From NCBI RefSeq assembly GCF_043641665.1, contig NC_092197.1:20687650-20751649 (forward strand): 64,000 nucleotides of DNA, given 5' to 3'. Below are positions 34,370-45,713 of the stretch, in pieces. Numbering within the stretch: the stretch's first letter is position 1; each line of letters begins with the position of its first letter. The position numbers and the translations under genes are program-made. Source of the DNA: Enoplosus armatus (taxonomy: Eukaryota > Chordata > Actinopteri > Centrarchiformes > Enoplosidae). The notes below the pieces were generated by a model. The model had not been told where the DNA came from. It ran no database searches and worked only from the letters and a program-made list of their open reading frames with translations.

Positions 34370-36488
34370 ATGTCGACGAGAAGAGAAGGAAGAGCAGAGG
34401 AGGAGAACAAGGGGGTCTCTTCCTCAGAGGAGGAGGAAGACTTTGAGGAGGCGACGAGGGAGGCTGCCTCCTCCACTGCTTTCAGAAGAGGACCCACACC
34501 CTCCAAACAAGTCATCCCCAAAATCCCAGAGGCGGTGGACGACTTCCTGAGGAACTTTCTCCGGAGAGCCGGCCTGAGCCGGACCCTGAACCGCTTTGAG
34601 GCCGAGTGGTACGGCTCAGCTCAGAAACACCTGCCAGAAAGTATGGCGAAGGCAGCCACCAGCGTCTCCTTCATCCCCGACGCTCTCACGCACGGGCAGC
34701 TCCTGCAGAGCGAGCTGGAGGCGGTCCGCAGGGAGACGGACCTGCTCAGGCAGGAGGTGCTGGTGGCAGGGGAGAGCCTGGTGAAGCTGCAGAGGGAAAG
34801 GGACTACCACCGGCTGCAGTACCAACGGGTCGCCGAGGACAAAAACAGCCTGATCGAGGACTTCAAACAGCTGAGGAAACACCTGGAGTCCTACGAGCCG
34901 GCGCTGAGGCAACTGGACAACAAATATCAAGCAGCTCTGAGGCAGAAAATGCTCATCAGTTTGAAAAAGGGCAGAGTTCAAAACGCCGCAGACCCAAGAC
35001 TGAATAAGGAAAAACCCCAAATCAAGAAAGAGAGCAACAGCGCTGATAAATCACCGGCAAGAAGCACCACAACCAGACATCCAAAGGACACAGAATTTCC
35101 CGCCTGCAGCGGCCTGGCGAGCCCTCGCAGGGCCCAGGTGAACTTCCAAACACGGAAGGACCCCGGTTCCTTCAGCCTGTCCTGCTCCATCCGAGCCCAC
35201 GGGCTTCCCATCAGCTGCGTCGACCTCCACCCACGAGAGCCGATCCTCGCCTCCGCCTGTGACGACCGCAGCTGGAGGCTGTGGACGCTGCCGGCCAGCG
35301 GGGAGAAGGTGAGAGAAAGAAGGAGGAGATGACTGCCCAAGACAAAGTAGATGAGTCAAATGAGACGCTAAGAGATATAATCAGAAACAACGGGAGATCA
35401 TTAATACCCTATAAAAAAAAAGAAAACACCAGATAAGTTAAATGATGAGACCAGAAAAAAAAAGAGCCAATGAAATCATGTCTTTTGGTTGACAGGCGAG
35501 GGTCACTCTGATTGGCTGATGTCCTGAAATGTGATGTCATGTAATGTGTGTTGCCAGGTCGGTCAGATGGTGCTGACAGGCGAGGGTCACTCTGATTGAC
35601 TGATGTCCTGAAATGTGATGTCATGTAATGTGTGTTGCCAGGTCGGTCAGATGGTGCTGACAGGCGAGGGTCACTCTGATTGGCTTTCTGGCTGCAGTTT
35701 TCATCCTGATGGCGCAAAACTGGCAACAACCAGTGGAGACACTACGGTAGGCTTGTCTTATTTTGTGGGTGCCCCATCTCTTCTCCGTTTCCCTGATCTT
35801 TATCGCACTGTGGTTGACCCTTGGATCGTTCCTCCTGCAGGTGCGGCTCTGGGATTTCTCGCGGGGCTGCTGCCTGTTGACGCTGTCCGGTCACAGCCAG
35901 CCTACCTGGGGCTGCTCCTTCCACTCGTGCGGCCACTTTCTGGCTTCCTGCTCTGCCGATGGAACCGCCAAGCTGTGGGACCTGAACAGCCAGCGCTGCC
36001 GCCTCACACTGCGTCGCCACACCGCCTCCGTCAACGGCGTCCGCTTCCTGCCCTTCACCAACCTCCTCCTCACCTGCTCGGCTGACAAAACCCTCGCCAT
36101 GTGGGACGCCAGGCTAGGCATCAGCACCGCTACCTTCCATGGACACCAGCACCCCTGCAACCACACCGCCTTCACCCCGGCAGGCAACGTCATGGCCTCC
36201 TGCGACTCGTGTGGCATTGTCAACCTGTGGGACATCAGGAAACCCGCGTTGGCAATGGCCACGGTAGACGCCGGGCCACTGGCTGCCAACCAGGTGGCTT
36301 TCAGCCCATCGGGGAAGTCGCTGGCAGTCGCCAGCAGCGACCGTCTGGTCAGAGTGGTGGAGGTGGATTCCTGCGTGGTGAGCAGCCTGTCGGGACACAG
36401 CGACGGCGTGCAGAGCGTGACATTTGACCACAAGGGGGAGACTGTGATGTCAGCAGGGAGCGATGGGGTGATTAACGTCTGGTCGTGA
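34370..36488 (+). CDS. spag16: Sperm-associated antigen 16 (PF20), axonemal central-pair WD40 protein
   Basis: Three coding exons: 34,370-35,308, 35,642-35,746 and 35,841-36,488. All have GT-AG borders in phase 0, giving 563 residues (human long form about 631). Exon 1 encodes an acidic N-terminus, a LisH-like motif (VDDFLRNFLRRAGLSRTLNRFEAEWY region, about residues 55-85), a long coiled coil (about 110-205), a basic linker, and WD40 repeat 1. Exons 2-3 encode repeats 2-7 (DWLSGCSFHPDGAKLATTSGD, ADGTAKLWDL, ADKTLAMWDA, SDGVINVWS). In Chlamydomonas and mammals PF20/SPAG16 bridges the C1-C2 central microtubules and is needed for ciliary and sperm motility. The coding sequence is GC-rich. The N-terminus is shorter than in mammals. 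The start chosen is the first in-frame ATG. Confidence 0.95.
35494..35641 (+). repeat. 84-base tandem repeats copying the spag16 exon 2 acceptor
   Basis: The unit GTCGGTCAGATGGTGCTGACAGG... to ...GTGTGTTGCCAG recurs with an 84-base period. One full copy starts at 35,558, a 5'-truncated copy at about 35,494, and the true exon at 35,642. Each copy joins a 3' splice site to about 40 bases of exon-like sequence. The decoys hit in-frame TGA codons. Confidence 0.92.
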
Positions 36489-36584
36489 CAAAATGTGAAT
36501 GTGAATGAAGTGAAAAGTGACACCAGATGAGGATGTTTCAGAATCTATACCAAAATGACTTTTTTGGTTAGCTTATTTTTGAGA

Positions 36585-36590
36585 AATAAA
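36585..36590 (+). terminator. spag16 poly(A) signal
   Basis: AATAAA lies 97 bases after the spag16 stop codon, in a suitable AT-rich context. Confidence 0.6.
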
Positions 36591-39252
36591 GGAAATAGGG
36601 TTAGCCTTAACCTACCCCTAACCTTATAGCAAGTCCTCGCCCTACTACATTACGGGGACTTCCGTTTTTGTCCCCATAAGGAAGACGAGTCCCCACAATG
36701 GGAGTGTGTAAACAGATTTGTCCCCACAATTTCACGAGTGACATGCAGCATACAAAAGATGGAAAAGGCAAGAAAAAAATAGACCAGGGAATGTTTAGTG
36801 TTTGCATGGGTGTTATATATGCATACTTAGATTTATTTTTGCCAGTGCAAATGGTTATTTTTGCATCCAGAACATTTATTTATCCCTTAAAGTTAACACT
36901 TTCAATAAGCAGTCCATTACAATTTGTCCCCGATTGAAGTCTATTTTAAAGTCTTTAATGTCGACTGCCATTTACAGCCATGTATTTTGCTTGGAACATG
37001 TCACACATTTCCTCATGTGGACCTGAACATACCGGCTACAGTTTCACATCATATATTTATGAATTCAACTCAGTCATACCATTCCAGCAAATCCTGTTGG
37101 GTGTTTCTGGGACAATCCCAGCCAAAAGCTGCCTAAAAGTAAATGGACCTTCATATTTGATGTTTCCGCTTATTGTACTTTTGTGTTTGTAGTACTGTAT
37201 TTCCTTAATGCATCAAGCTATTCACAGTTTTTTTTTTTTAAATGTGGAGGAATCCCCTGCTCACTGAAATTACATGAGTTCAGATGTATCATCTCCCATT
37301 CGGCCTGGCTTTACTTTGCACTTCTTTTATTCATGGAGTGTCACAATATCTGTCAAATTATATTATAGTTCTTTTGGGCTTTTGAGATGGCGAGTTTCCA
37401 CCCCAGGTCTGGTTCCAGGAAGGGGCCCCTGGTTTACCCGTTCCGGTCGAGGTGCTTGCAGCAGTTTGCTTGAAGATAATTTGGACATTAACAGGACAGT
37501 TGTGAATGTCCAAATGATCCTTAATAAAATTCAAAAATGAGCCATCACCATGAAGGTAGTACATTTGAGATATGTTTTAATGTGAGCTGTTTGAAGCCTG
37601 TTACATAGAAATAAAAAAAACAAAAACACTTCATGTTAAAACAAAACTATAATATCTTTTCATGTTCAGGTCACCCGTCTGCCTCAACACTGTTCTGGCA
37701 CTTCAAATATGAAGCAAGAGAGAAAACACTGACAGTCTGTCTTCATCAGTTGAGAGACAAAAAAAAAGGTTAAAAATACATGGCACATTCAATACAACAC
37801 TATAGCCATTAAATTCAGGTTTAATGACCTGAGGCTTCCATCTTTACCCCCCCCCCCCCCCCCCAGTACTTCTGTATTAAGCTCCAACTTGGACGTATAA
37901 AGAGTTGGAATTATGAATTGGATGTTGACAAGAACAGTTTGGAAAAGTTGCAACTCCAGTAACTCCTACGCAATGTGAACGCAGCATTATCCCCAGTACA
38001 GTGGCCATGTTAGGACAAATCAGACTCGGCTCTACACTCATCAGGCTAAGCTAGACTTTGTCAGGCTCATCTGTACCAAGTTCCAGCTCTGCTTTGAGCT
38101 TAATGCTAAGCAGTAATGTGATAATTACAGCACAACAGCATGCCAACAGTTAGTAGTGCTGGGTCATTTGAAAATATATTTGGTAGCAGTACAATATCTG
38201 TACAAATACCTAAACTAACCTTTTTTCTATACCTTAGTTTGCAGAATAAAAACATCTTTTAACCCATCTTTTAATTGCACAAAATCTGCCAAATTACTCA
38301 TTGCATCAATGTTAAATGAAGAACTTTGCCTAAATAAATTATAGTGCATAGTTACAAACACATCTTTCTTGTTGAGGTTCAGCATGTGACGTATTTAGCA
38401 TGGGAATATGCTAAACTTCAACATGTAACATTTAGCATTACAATATGGTGATGTTGGCATGTTAAAATGCATGTTACATGGCTAGTTAGCATGTTAACAT
38501 CCATTTCGACATCAAATGGATGCTGACATGCTCGGGTTTAACGTAACATTGCATGGGAACATGCTAACATGAGCATGTAACATTTAGCATTACAATATGG
38601 TGATGTTGGCATGTTAAAATGCATGTTACATGGCTAGTTAGCATGTTAACATCCATATGGACATCAAATGGATGCTGACATGCTCGGGTTTAACATGTAA
38701 CATTGCATGGGTTCACGCTAACATGAGGCTGTAACATTTAGCAGTATAATATGGTAACATTGGCATGTTGAAATACTAATTTAAGCATGTCAAATGGTCC
38801 AGTTAGCATATTAACAGCATGGATGTTAACATTCCGACGTTACATGCTAAAAGTAATATACTCAAATTAAGCAGGCCAACATGCTACCATATTTTTAACA
38901 TGCTTTGGTTTAGTATGTTGCATGTTTGCTTGATAGCATGCTAACATGCTAATACATACTAAATGCGTCCAGCTAGCATTATGACACTGTCGTCTCAAGT
39001 CATGGTGCTTGCAAGATTTATCATTAAAAAAAAGGACATGTTGAGTGCAGTAACAAACAACTAGACATTCACCTGACCCTGACCTTTTGGGGTCGTCGTT
39101 TCCTGACGAGTCTGGAAATCCAGACCACCCAGACTCATCAGCACCTTTTTGCCGTTTTCCTGTTGCCGCTGAATGTGACAGGAAACAGTAAGAAGACGAC
39201 AGTGAGGACAACGGCTGACGGTCCCTCGTTCTGACAAACAGGCCTTTGGCTT
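36591..39252. other. Spacer between convergent spag16 and las2
   Basis: No coding exon. Includes a dispersed repeat with GGGGACTTCCGTTTTTGTCCCC (about 36,600-36,730), a C run (37,849-37,864), and a GCATGTTAACATG-rich minisatellite (38,385-38,960). The right end may be las2 3' UTR. Confidence 0.5.
38385..38960. repeat. Degenerate minisatellite rich in CATGCTAACATG palindromes
   Basis: A block of about 160 bases from ATGTAACATTTAGCATTACAATATGG recurs at about 38,416 and 38,574, then more loosely at about 38,730. The copies share GATGTTGGCATGTTAAAATGCATGTTACATGGCTAG. Sequence is dominated by short palindromes of the TTAGCATGCTAA type, like the repeat at 19,171. Confidence 0.85.
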
Positions 39253-42200
39253 TCAGGTGGGTTTCTGCTGAGCGCAGAGGAGTCCGTCAGCAGATGAAGA
39301 GGAGTAGCGCCCTTCGTCTTCATCCTTCTCCACCTCGTCGTCTCCCGCTCCGGTTTTCTGTCTGGGTTCTTCCACCAGCAGCTTCAGACGGCTCAGGTGA
39401 TGCAGAGCTCTGAGGATGGAAATATTAACCATCATTAATACATTGCCCTTGGCGGCAACACAGTTTCGTGTGCGTTACGTTAATGCAGTTCAGTTCTTCT
39501 CCTCCCACATTTTTCGCTCAACTGACACCAAACTTGCTGCACTGCATCTTCAGACTGTCCTCCGCAAACCAGATTTCTGAATGATCAAAAAAAATGAGCC
39601 CGCCGTGCATCAAAATGTTTTACCGTAAACAGCTACTGCAAAACCTTGCTAAATAAATCTCCAATGTTCATGAAAATAAATGACAACACTTTGATGTGAT
39701 GGTAGATTTAAGTGTGGTAAATTTCAGAAGTGTATCTCAAAAAAAACAGAATGAACAGAACAGTATTTTGGATTCTTTCCTCAGGGTCAGGTTTAAGCCT
39801 GATGTGATGTGTTCAGTGTCAGTTACCTCTGTAGCGACGGTCCACCGGGAAAACTCTCCGGCTCCGCTTCACTTTCGGGCCTCTGCAACTACAAATGCAA
39901 CTCCATATAACCCCAGACTTATTAACAATCCCAGCATACAAAACCTGTAACGATACGGAGTGAGGTTTCTTCCTGACAAATCGGCTCTTGGACACACCTC
40001 AGGACTCAGCGTCCGATCGTACCTTCTTCACCGGAGTCTCCGCCTGCAGCCGGTCAGCGAGCGCTGGAGCTACTGGTGCCTCTTGTTGTCGCTGAAGCTC
40101 CGCCTCCACGGCCTGCAGTCTGAACAGCATCTGTTTCAGAGCCTCGACTGGGCCGGGCTGCTTAAAGACGTCATTTCCATGGAGACTGCTGCCCCGAGCC
40201 TGGAGGGATAGACCGCAAAACAGAAGGGGTGCTGTGATCCTGGATCCATCCGATGACCTTTTTAGACTCAAAATTGCCAGATTTTTGAACGGGGTTCGAC
40301 GGGACGTTCAGGGTTCCAGCGGTGTTCAGTCATATAGTAAACAAGCCAAGTTAGCCCTTCGAGCTAACGTGTGCTAACTACGCTAACACATGGATTCTGC
40401 TACTGCACAGGCCCTGCAGCTTCATTTAACAGGAAGAGAATGCCAAAAGGTGAGAAACCCTCTTTGGGGAGACCTCTCCTGATCTGTTAACTGACTTCTC
40501 ACATCTTGAATAGTAAAAGTTTTTTTGTTTAAAAAAAACCAAAACAGAATGTAAAAGGGGGGCGGGTGCTCACAGACACACGCTGTCAAAGGAGCCCTTC
40601 AGTTAGATATTGTTAGTGAATGGTCAAAATGTGTTATTTCAACCAAAAATTATAATTCAATAACATCACCCACTGTAGCTTTAACGTGTATGAAATTTGA
40701 GCACTGCTCAGGAGGTGATACTAAATGAGAATGATTTGACAGTACGGAGCAGAGAGAACAGGACTGGCTGCGTGGTTTTGGTTAGTGAAAGTTAAAGGGG
40801 ACCTGTTATGCTTTTCCTTATTTTCTGTCATATATATAATGTTACAATGTCGGATATTCATACTAAACGTTACCAAATAATGAGGTAAACGTATGTAAAA
40901 GTAATCCCTGTGAGCCAAAAGCTCAGGCTTCAGACTGATCTGAATGCTCCGTTTCAGTTTTTTTCAACCACCGGGTCTATCTGATGTCAGAGAGGCACGG
41001 ATGTCCTTATATGGTATCTCTGCTCCAGGCACAGACCAGATGTTTATGTTTACGTCAACACTGCTCAGTAACGTTAGGTTTACAAGTTACCTTAGGAAAT
41101 TTTTCCAAAGACTTCCTGAACTTGGCCAGCCAATCAGAAGAAAGTGGGCTTTTAGGGAGGGGGGGCTTAATTAAAGAGACAGGAGCTCAAACGGCTTGTT
41201 TCAGACAGAGGGTGAACTGAGGGGGCTGCATGAAGGGCCAGGAGAAGATAAATCAGGACTTTTTTTGAACTGTGAATCCTGCAAAGCTCCTCTAGTGGAG
41301 TCACAAAATGAAAATACAGAGCAGGAAATGAGCAGAATAGGTCCCCTTTAACAATGCAAAAGGTATTGCAGTGGATCAGTGAAAGACGAGCAGTGCAATA
41401 GAACAGACTAACACCCACCTGAGCTCCTCCCTCAGTCATAGCCTCTGTGACGCCCCCTGCTGCTGCTGCTGCTGAGTCCCTGCAGGTTCAATAACATCAC
41501 GTCATATCATTCAGTGCGTTTAGTGGCGGTGCATCAGAGCTAACACCACAGGGGACTGTAAATAAACCTTACTGAGAGAACGGACAACAGTGTGGGGAAG
41601 AACCGAGCGGCAGAAGTTCCTCGGTGCTCAGCGGACGGACAGCTTCGTCGACGCAATCAGCGGCAACGACTGCAACAACAACAGACACGGTTATCCAATA
41701 AGAAAGAGGCAGCACCGAGAGGAGGAAATGTGTGATGAACCTCTTGGATGCTGAGATGGTGTTTTACAGCTGCTGTCCCTGTGACTGTGGCAGGTGTGCA
41801 GGCTTTTGCTTTGTGATGTAATCAAGATAACCTCCCAGTTCATTTTCAGCATTGACATTAGAACATCGTCGAGGATATTTTGGATTATATGTTCAGGAAT
41901 ACTGTGACCTGATCCCACAAGCCATCGCAATACAGGCCTTCCAGCTATTTCACAGTAAAAAAAAAAAGAGGAAGAATTTGACTTATGCGTCACAGTGTGA
42001 GGTGGTCCGGCCTGTAGATTCCTCCGGTGCAGTTCAACATCAGTTACCTGAATCTGCAGGACTGTCTGCTCCTCCGGAGCTCTGAGACAGAGAGTTCAAC
42101 ACCCGATCTGCCTTTTGGATCAGAGACTCAAACCTGTTGTCTAAACAGGAGGGGAAAAAAACACATGTAGGTATGGGTCCATAACACATATTTGATGTAA

Positions 42201-45200
42201 TTTTACATCAACAATTTTTTTTTCTTCTTCTTTTTTTAACCTCTGAACAGGGTTTCCATGACGTCAGAGCTGTTTCTATCCGCAGCGAATAGAGAAATCT
42301 GCTCCGCAAACTGAAGTCTCAGATCTCCGAGAGTCTGCTGACTGTCAACCTGACAACACACACAAAACACAGTGCATTACACTATCTGGAGCACCTTCGA
42401 CTTCGGTCTTCTTTAATCAGCCAGTCTTTTAAAGGGGGCCTATTATGATTCATTTCCAGCTCTATATTTTCATTTTGTGACTCCACTAGAGGAGCTTTGC
42501 AGGATTCACAGTTTAAAAAAGTCCTGATTTATCTTCTACTGGGCCTTCATGCAGCTCCCTCAGTTCACCCTCTGTCTGAAACAAGCCGTTTGAGCTCCTG
42601 TCTCTTTAATGCAAAGCTACTCTAGTGGAGTCACAAAATGAAAATATAGAGCTGGAAATGAGCACAATAGGCCCCCTTTAAGGAAATGAGTCTGGTAAAT
42701 GATGAATGAGTGGACTACGCCTAACAAAAAATGTGAAAGCATCAACTTATTGACTCTTTTCTCCCTTCAGCTCTCTCACTGCTGCTATGTTTTTTAAAAG
42801 ACACGTCATGACAAACAAAAATTCGGCAGCGGGGTGCATATATAGGGGAAACAGTCACTACATCACTAAAATAATTGGGCATGTGTCACAGTATGTGCGA
42901 CAAAATTAGTTTTACTCATGGTCCACTTCCTGAGTTTTGAACGCACAGCTGTCTTCTTCATCGATGGAGTCGGCTCCATCGATGAAGAAGACCGTGAGAT
43001 GGGGTTGAAAGCTCCGTTAACAGGTAGTAAGCGGGGCCTTAAGAAGGTGATTACTTTCTGCAGCCTATCAGGAAGCGCCTACTGTTTGTCAGGTACAGAT
43101 CATCAGACAACATGGAGCTTTGATTCGGTTCTCTCACCTGTGCAGGTGTCTGATCCGGATCATCGTCCTCCAGCTCTGCTACCCAGGACGGAGCTCCGGC
43201 TGTGGGAGCTGCGGGTGAAATATATATATCATGGGTTGTTAAGAAAACAAAACGTTTTAAGAGGGACTCATGATGATGATGTTATATGTGCAGTGGACTG
43301 TTTGCTGAGCCCTGCCCCCCTTTAGTTAGCCCTTAGCAGAGATTGCAGTTTACAATGATACCAGTGGCCGATTCACTACTCAAAACTGATGGTAATTTAA
43401 AAAAAAAAAAAAAAAAAAAGGCCTCTCTTTTCAATTCCACATCCATCACCAACAGCTTCTCATTTCAAATCCACAACCATCAACATTGCCGTCTGAAAAC
43501 TGTCACTGGCAGAACTGTATCACATGCAGATAGGCAGCCGATTAAACTAACATAAGCTCGAAAAATAAAAGCGAGAATCTTGTAAGTGGCTGACTGTATA
43601 GTTGTGACATCACAACCTTACAAAAGTCCCGACAGCTCGTTTTAAAAAGGCGCAGTGTCTGAATACGAACAATTCACTCATTCTGAAAAGCATCTGTACC
43701 ATTTGTGTTGTATGATGCTGTATTGCCATGTGGGTTCAGTGACATGTAGACCCATCTAATATTTATGTCAGTTATGGAGGGAACTGAGCTGTTGGTACCG
43801 TGGTCATCCCACAGCTCCGACTCTGTGGGCGGTGGCGGCTCGCTGAGGTCACACTGCTGGATCCAGGCCGGGTACTTCAGGTCCGGCATGCTGGTGATTC
43901 CAGAACAGTCCGTGCCGGCCTTGTTACTGGTGAACCAGCGAGGGAGGTGGCGTGGCGAAGACGGCTCTGCCCACTCTGACCTTGCTGCTCTGTGTACAGA
44001 CTGATGGAGACAGAGAGGGGGAGCAATGGAGGTTCACTGCAGTCCAACTAGGATCCGAAAACATAGAATATTCCGGACCTTATGGAGACTAATAATACCG
44101 TGAATGATAATCACCCTGTGGCAGCTGGCAACATCTGGTTTCAATGTGGCTGCCCCTGGTCTTCCTCTGCACCTGGAGAGGAGGAGGAAAAAATGACGTA
44201 GACCTTCTCCAGGACAAAACAGGGACCTTTCAGAAAATATCCCAAATGAGACGGATAAGTGAAAACAGCATGAACCTGGAGCTCCTGAGCGTCCCGGCTG
44301 GATGAGGGTGGTGGTGGTGGTGGTCCCGTCGGGGGGCGGTGTGGCTGCTGCTGAGTCTACCCCAAGTTCTGTGCACTGGCCTGGAGGAGGAGGGGGGGCA
44401 GGGCTGGGAGGCTCCGGACTGGGACAGGAGCCCTGGATCAGCAGATGAGAAGAGTCAGAAGAACTGAGACACACAGACTGCAACTAATCAATGCTGTTAC
44501 TATTGAATCTTCTATTGATTATTTCTTCTATCAACCCGTTCAACAATTAATCAAACAATGTCCGAAATACAGATATACGCCGTCATCCCAAAGTGATGCA
44601 TCTGAAGACCCTTGATGAAGGCAAAGGTGTGGGTGATGCGTTTAAAGGCTTGGGACGACGCTGGAGTTGTGGCTGATATGTTTAAAGACCTCGGATTAAG
44701 GCAAAAGTGTGGGTGATGTGTTTATAGACCTTGGATGAAGGCGGAGGTGCGGGTGACGGGCATCGAGCCGTCGTAAGGGATGGACAGCAGCTCATCTGTC
44801 GTCATGGAGAGCCTGTCTCGGTTGCCGCGGTGACGGAGGGAGCTGACAGGGAGGCTCAGGAAGTCCAGCTCCCTGTCAGTCAAACGCTCCCTGAGAACTA
44901 TGATACAAAAGAAGGACAATAATACACACACTGCTGACTACATAAAACAAAACTTATTTATTTGATGAATTACTAATAGAAATAATGTGGTAATAATAAG
45001 GATAATAATAGTTATCACCATCATAGAATGGTGAAAAATAGAATGTTGACCTACCATCCTTGTTTCGGAGCGCGCTCGCTCTGGGTCTGCTCGGCGTGGA
45101 GGGCGGAGTCTGCGGCAGAACCAGCCCCCCTGTCAATGACTCGCTGTTCAGGCGACTCCTCTCGAAGTCTGTGATGTAGGCGTCCAGCGCCGCCGAGGCT

Positions 45201-45713
45201 GAGTCATAGCTCTGCCAATCAAACCAATCAATCAATCAAGAAGCATGGGCAATTTGTTTTCAGTAAGCCTGGCCCCAGAAGCCAGGAGGCGTCACTGCAG
45301 AGTGCATTTAGTGAGGCAGCTTAATGGTAACTTTAATGCTAAGACCCCACCCGCCCCCTTGATCTTTAAAATCCTTGTTTTCTTTATCAACAACCCAATG
45401 CAGAACTTCCATTTAAAATCTGCCATTTAAAACTAGGAGGAGCTGACTTCCATTGCATCCTTGGGATGAATGGCTGAAAAAACTGGCTCGGGTATCATAA
45501 CAGGACCGAGGACAAAGACAGGCAGATAGAAAATAGAGCCCCCCCCCCCCCCAAAAAAAGGGTTAGGGTTAGCCTAACCTTGTCTCTGTATCTGAAGGAG
45601 GTGTTGTGTTCAGGAGCCAGCAGACTGCTCCTCAGGTGGCCCGAGCTTGACAACAGGGAGGTCACCGTCGACTCCGGAGACAGAAAGTCGTTGACCAAGC
45701 CACTAGACTCCAT
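39253..45713 (-). CDS. las2: Lung adenoma susceptibility protein 2-like (C18orf54 homologue)
   Basis: Fourteen coding exons on the minus strand, 5' to 3': 45,579-45,713; 45,055-45,211; 44,730-44,897; 44,276-44,432; 44,115-44,172; 43,799-44,000; 43,138-43,208; 42,241-42,349; 42,048-42,140; 41,573-41,669; 41,419-41,479; 40,023-40,199; 39,827-39,888; 39,253-39,409. All phases close to one 567-residue frame. Family-like blocks are YDSASAALDAYITDFE near the N-terminus, MTTDELLSIPYDGSMPVTRTSAF, LPRWFTSNKAG...MPDLKYPAWIQ, PSWVAELEDDDPDQ, and a C-terminal helix (ALKQMLFRLQAVEAELQRQ). It is acidic and mostly disordered, with no enzymatic motif. The human protein is poorly characterised, so molecular function is unknown. 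A polypyrimidine-AG acceptor directly before the ATG shows there is an upstream noncoding exon. The identity rests on remembered human text and is likely rather than certain. Confidence 0.82.
40510..40686. mobile_element. Palindromic MITE, family A, copy 5 (right half)
   Basis: Holds only the right arm: GGGCGGGTGCTCACAGACAC, AAGGAGCCCTTCAGTTAGATATTGTTAG, ATGGTCAAAATGTGTTATTTCAACC, then CCACTGTAGCTTTAA. In a las2 intron. Confidence 0.75.
40793..41353. mobile_element. Palindromic MITE, family B, copy 3 (long form)
   Basis: Opens TTAAAGGGGACCTGTTATGC and closes CAGAATAGGTCCCCTTTAAC, an inverted terminal repeat. The middle shares text with copies 2 and 4 (GGTAAACGTATGTAAAAGTAATCCC; GCTCAAACGGCTTGTTTCAGACAGAG; GAGGAGCTTTGCAGGATTCACAG, inverted). 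In a las2 intron. Confidence 0.8.
42431..42682. mobile_element. Palindromic MITE, family B, copy 4
   Basis: A near-perfect hairpin. AAAGGGGGCCTATTATGATTC... TGTGACTCCACTAGAGGAGC on the left is mirrored by GCTACTCTAGTGGAGTCACA...GAGCACAATAGGCCCCCTTTA on the right. About 250 bases, non-coding, in a las2 intron. Confidence 0.85.
43350..43421. repeat. Poly-A run and flanking simple sequence in a las2 intron
   Basis: An A run of about 21 bases at 43,399-43,419. A family-B MITE fragment (GTGGCTGACTGTATAGTTGTGACATCACAACC) follows at 43,588-43,660. Confidence 0.6.

Noticed and set aside
18279..40686. Regularly recurring near-identical blocks considered as a CRISPR-like or clustered repeat array
   Set aside because: Spacing is irregular (kilobases), units are 170-520 bases with inverted ends, and they sit in introns. 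They are dispersed MITEs.
44276..44432. las2 exon 4 first read in the GSCPSPEPPSPAPPPPPG frame
   Set aside because: That phase does not fit the donor of the preceding exon or the acceptor of the next. The frame LLSQSGASQPCPP joins both neighbours and includes the short exon at 44,115-44,172.
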